Shown here one piece after another: positions 14,713 through 15,609 of a DNA stretch of 15,609 bases; the stretch's first letter is position 1; each line of letters opens with the position of its first letter. The stretch comes from Clostridia bacterium. GTDB lineage: Bacteria; Bacillota_A; Clostridia; Lachnospirales; Cellulosilyticaceae. The DNA lies in contig JARBTY010000047.1 in the NCBI GenBank assembly GCA_029239935.1, forward strand, positions 1-15,609, read 5' to 3'. The notes under the pieces are model-generated. The model was not told the DNA's origin. It saw only the letters and a list, made by a program, of their open reading frames with translations, and searched no databases. The position numbers were made by a program, and so were the translations under genes.

Positions 14713-15609
14713 CATAGATTTAAGTGTAACGATTGCGGGGGTTGTTTTAAATAACCCGATTACGACAGCTTCAGGGACTTTTTCTGCCCAGGACAGCGGG
14801 GCCTTTTATGACCTCAATGAACTAGGTGCAATGATTACCAAAGGTGTGGCGAGTAGCCCTTGGGAAGGCAATCCTACTCCTCGAATAGCAGAAACTTACG
14901 GGGGTATGCTTAATGCGGTAGGTCTTCAAAATCCGGGCATAGATTATTTTATAGCTAAGGAGCTGCCTTATCTGAGACAATTTGATACCAAAATCATTGT
15001 TAATGTGGCAGGCAGAAGCATTGAAGAATATTGTGAAGTGGCTGAAAAACTCAACGAAACAGAAGTGGATATGTTGGAGATTAATATCTCTTGTCCAAAT
15101 GTTAAAAAAGGTGGTATAGGGTTTGGGACCCAAGGTGAGATGGCTGCCAAAGTAACACAGGAAGTTAGAAAGGTTACTCAAAAACCTATTATTATAAAAC
15201 TTACTCCAAATGTTACAGATATTACTGAGATTGCAAAAGCTGTGGAGGCTGAAGGAGCAGATGCAGTCTCGCTTATTAATACACTGCTAGGGATGAAAAT
15301 CGATGTACACAAAAGAAAACCCGTACTTGCCAATAAAATGGGCGGATTTTCAGGACCAGCTATCAAACCCGTAGCTGTAAGGATGGTTTATCAGGTACGA
15401 AAAGCAGTGAGGATTCCGATTATTGGCCTTGGAGGCATTATGACAGGGGAAGATGTGGTTGAGTTTATCATGGCAGGAGCAGATGCTGTTTCAGTTGGGA
15501 CCGCAGCTTTTGCAAACCCAACAGCCCCGGTAGAGATTAAAAAAGAACTCTTGGCTTACATGGAGAAATACAACTTTAAAACACTGAGAGAAATACGAGA
15601 AGCGTTTAT
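14705..15609 (+). CDS. pyrD: Dihydroorotate dehydrogenase, class 1B catalytic subunit (3' end outside window)
   Basis: 301 complete codons are visible, with no stop before the right edge. Since the family is about 300-310 residues, only a few residues are missing. It is an FMN enzyme that oxidises dihydroorotate to orotate in the cytoplasm, handing electrons to PyrK. Seen: SGTFSAQDSG and TKGV near the N-terminus; GGMLNAVGLQNPG; catalytic-base Cys130 in INISCPN, the cysteine typical of class 1 enzymes; IIIKLTPNVTD; and the FMN-phosphate region IGLGGIMTGEDVVEFIMAGADAVSVGTA. The adjoining pyrK and the overall sequence support class 1B (NAD+-linked) rather than fumarate-linked 1A. It overlaps the pyrK stop by 8 bp (ATGAATAA). 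pyrE would be expected nearby downstream but is not visible. Confidence 0.97.
   Translation, partial: MNNIDLSVTIAGVVLNNPITTASGTFSAQDSGAFYDLNELGAMITKGVASSPWEGNPTPRIAETYGGMLNAVGLQNPGIDYFIAKELPYLRQFDTKIIVNVAGRSIEEYCEVAEKLNETEVDMLEINISCPNVKKGGIGFGTQGEMAAKVTQEVRKVTQKPIIIKLTPNVTDITEIAKAVEAEGADAVSLINTLLGMKIDVHKRKPVLANKMGGFSGPAIKPVAVRMVYQVRKAVRIPIIGLGGIMTGEDVVEFIMAGADAVSVGTAAFANPTAPVEIKKELLAYMEKYNFKTLREIREAF

Noticed and set aside
14822..15366. Reverse-strand open frames under pyrD
   Set aside because: They are shadows of the clearly coding pyrD frame, with no start signals or family motifs.

Overview
The window looks like chromosomal DNA of a low-GC Gram-positive bacterium of the class Clostridia. 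Evidence: A/T-rich codon use, strong AAGGAG-type ribosome sites, a PyrR-type RNA element, a class 1B dihydroorotate dehydrogenase with its PyrK partner, and an aspartate carbamoyltransferase with no adjacent regulatory-subunit (pyrI) gene. All genes are on the + strand, and I see no mobile element, CRISPR array, tRNA or rRNA. I cannot name the genus from sequence alone.

Layout. (1) 1-1250: the 3' part of a thymidine kinase-family gene, followed by a Cof-type HAD phosphatase and an intrinsic terminator. (2) 1250-6123: an export and signalling operon. It holds a membrane-fusion adaptor, a MacB-type ABC ATPase, a MacB/FtsX-type permease, an OmpR-family response regulator and its sensor histidine kinase. 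The adaptor, ATPase and permease overlap by 8 bp at each junction, and the two-component genes overlap by 4 bp. An 18-bp pair of 7-bp direct repeats with 11-bp period lies 10 bp before a -10 box in front of this operon. It is a likely binding site for the encoded regulator. (3) 6135-15609: a de novo pyrimidine operon in the order leader-pyrB-pyrC-(internal promoter)-pyrF-carA-carB-pyrK-pyrD. It covers carbamoyl phosphate to orotate plus the final OMP decarboxylase. pyrE and pyrR are not in the window. pyrD runs off the right edge.

The most interesting part is the roughly 300-nt pyr leader (6135-6466). A good promoter is followed by a textbook PyrR-binding hairpin whose lower stem takes in part of the Shine-Dalgarno sequence of a previously uncalled 59-codon ORF. 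That ORF ends inside a long intrinsic terminator, with its stop codon at the tip of the hairpin. The 3' arm of the terminator (10 nt) is exactly repeated at the 5' base of the PyrR hairpin, so a long-range antiterminator enclosing the whole small ORF can be drawn. Together these suggest that PyrR-UMP could both block leader translation and break the antiterminator, which would combine Bacillus-type PyrR attenuation with enterobacterial-type leader-peptide attenuation. This is inference from complementarity and position, not shown experimentally here. A broadly similar idea has, as I recall, been proposed for a Thermus pyr operon, so the principle may not be wholly new.
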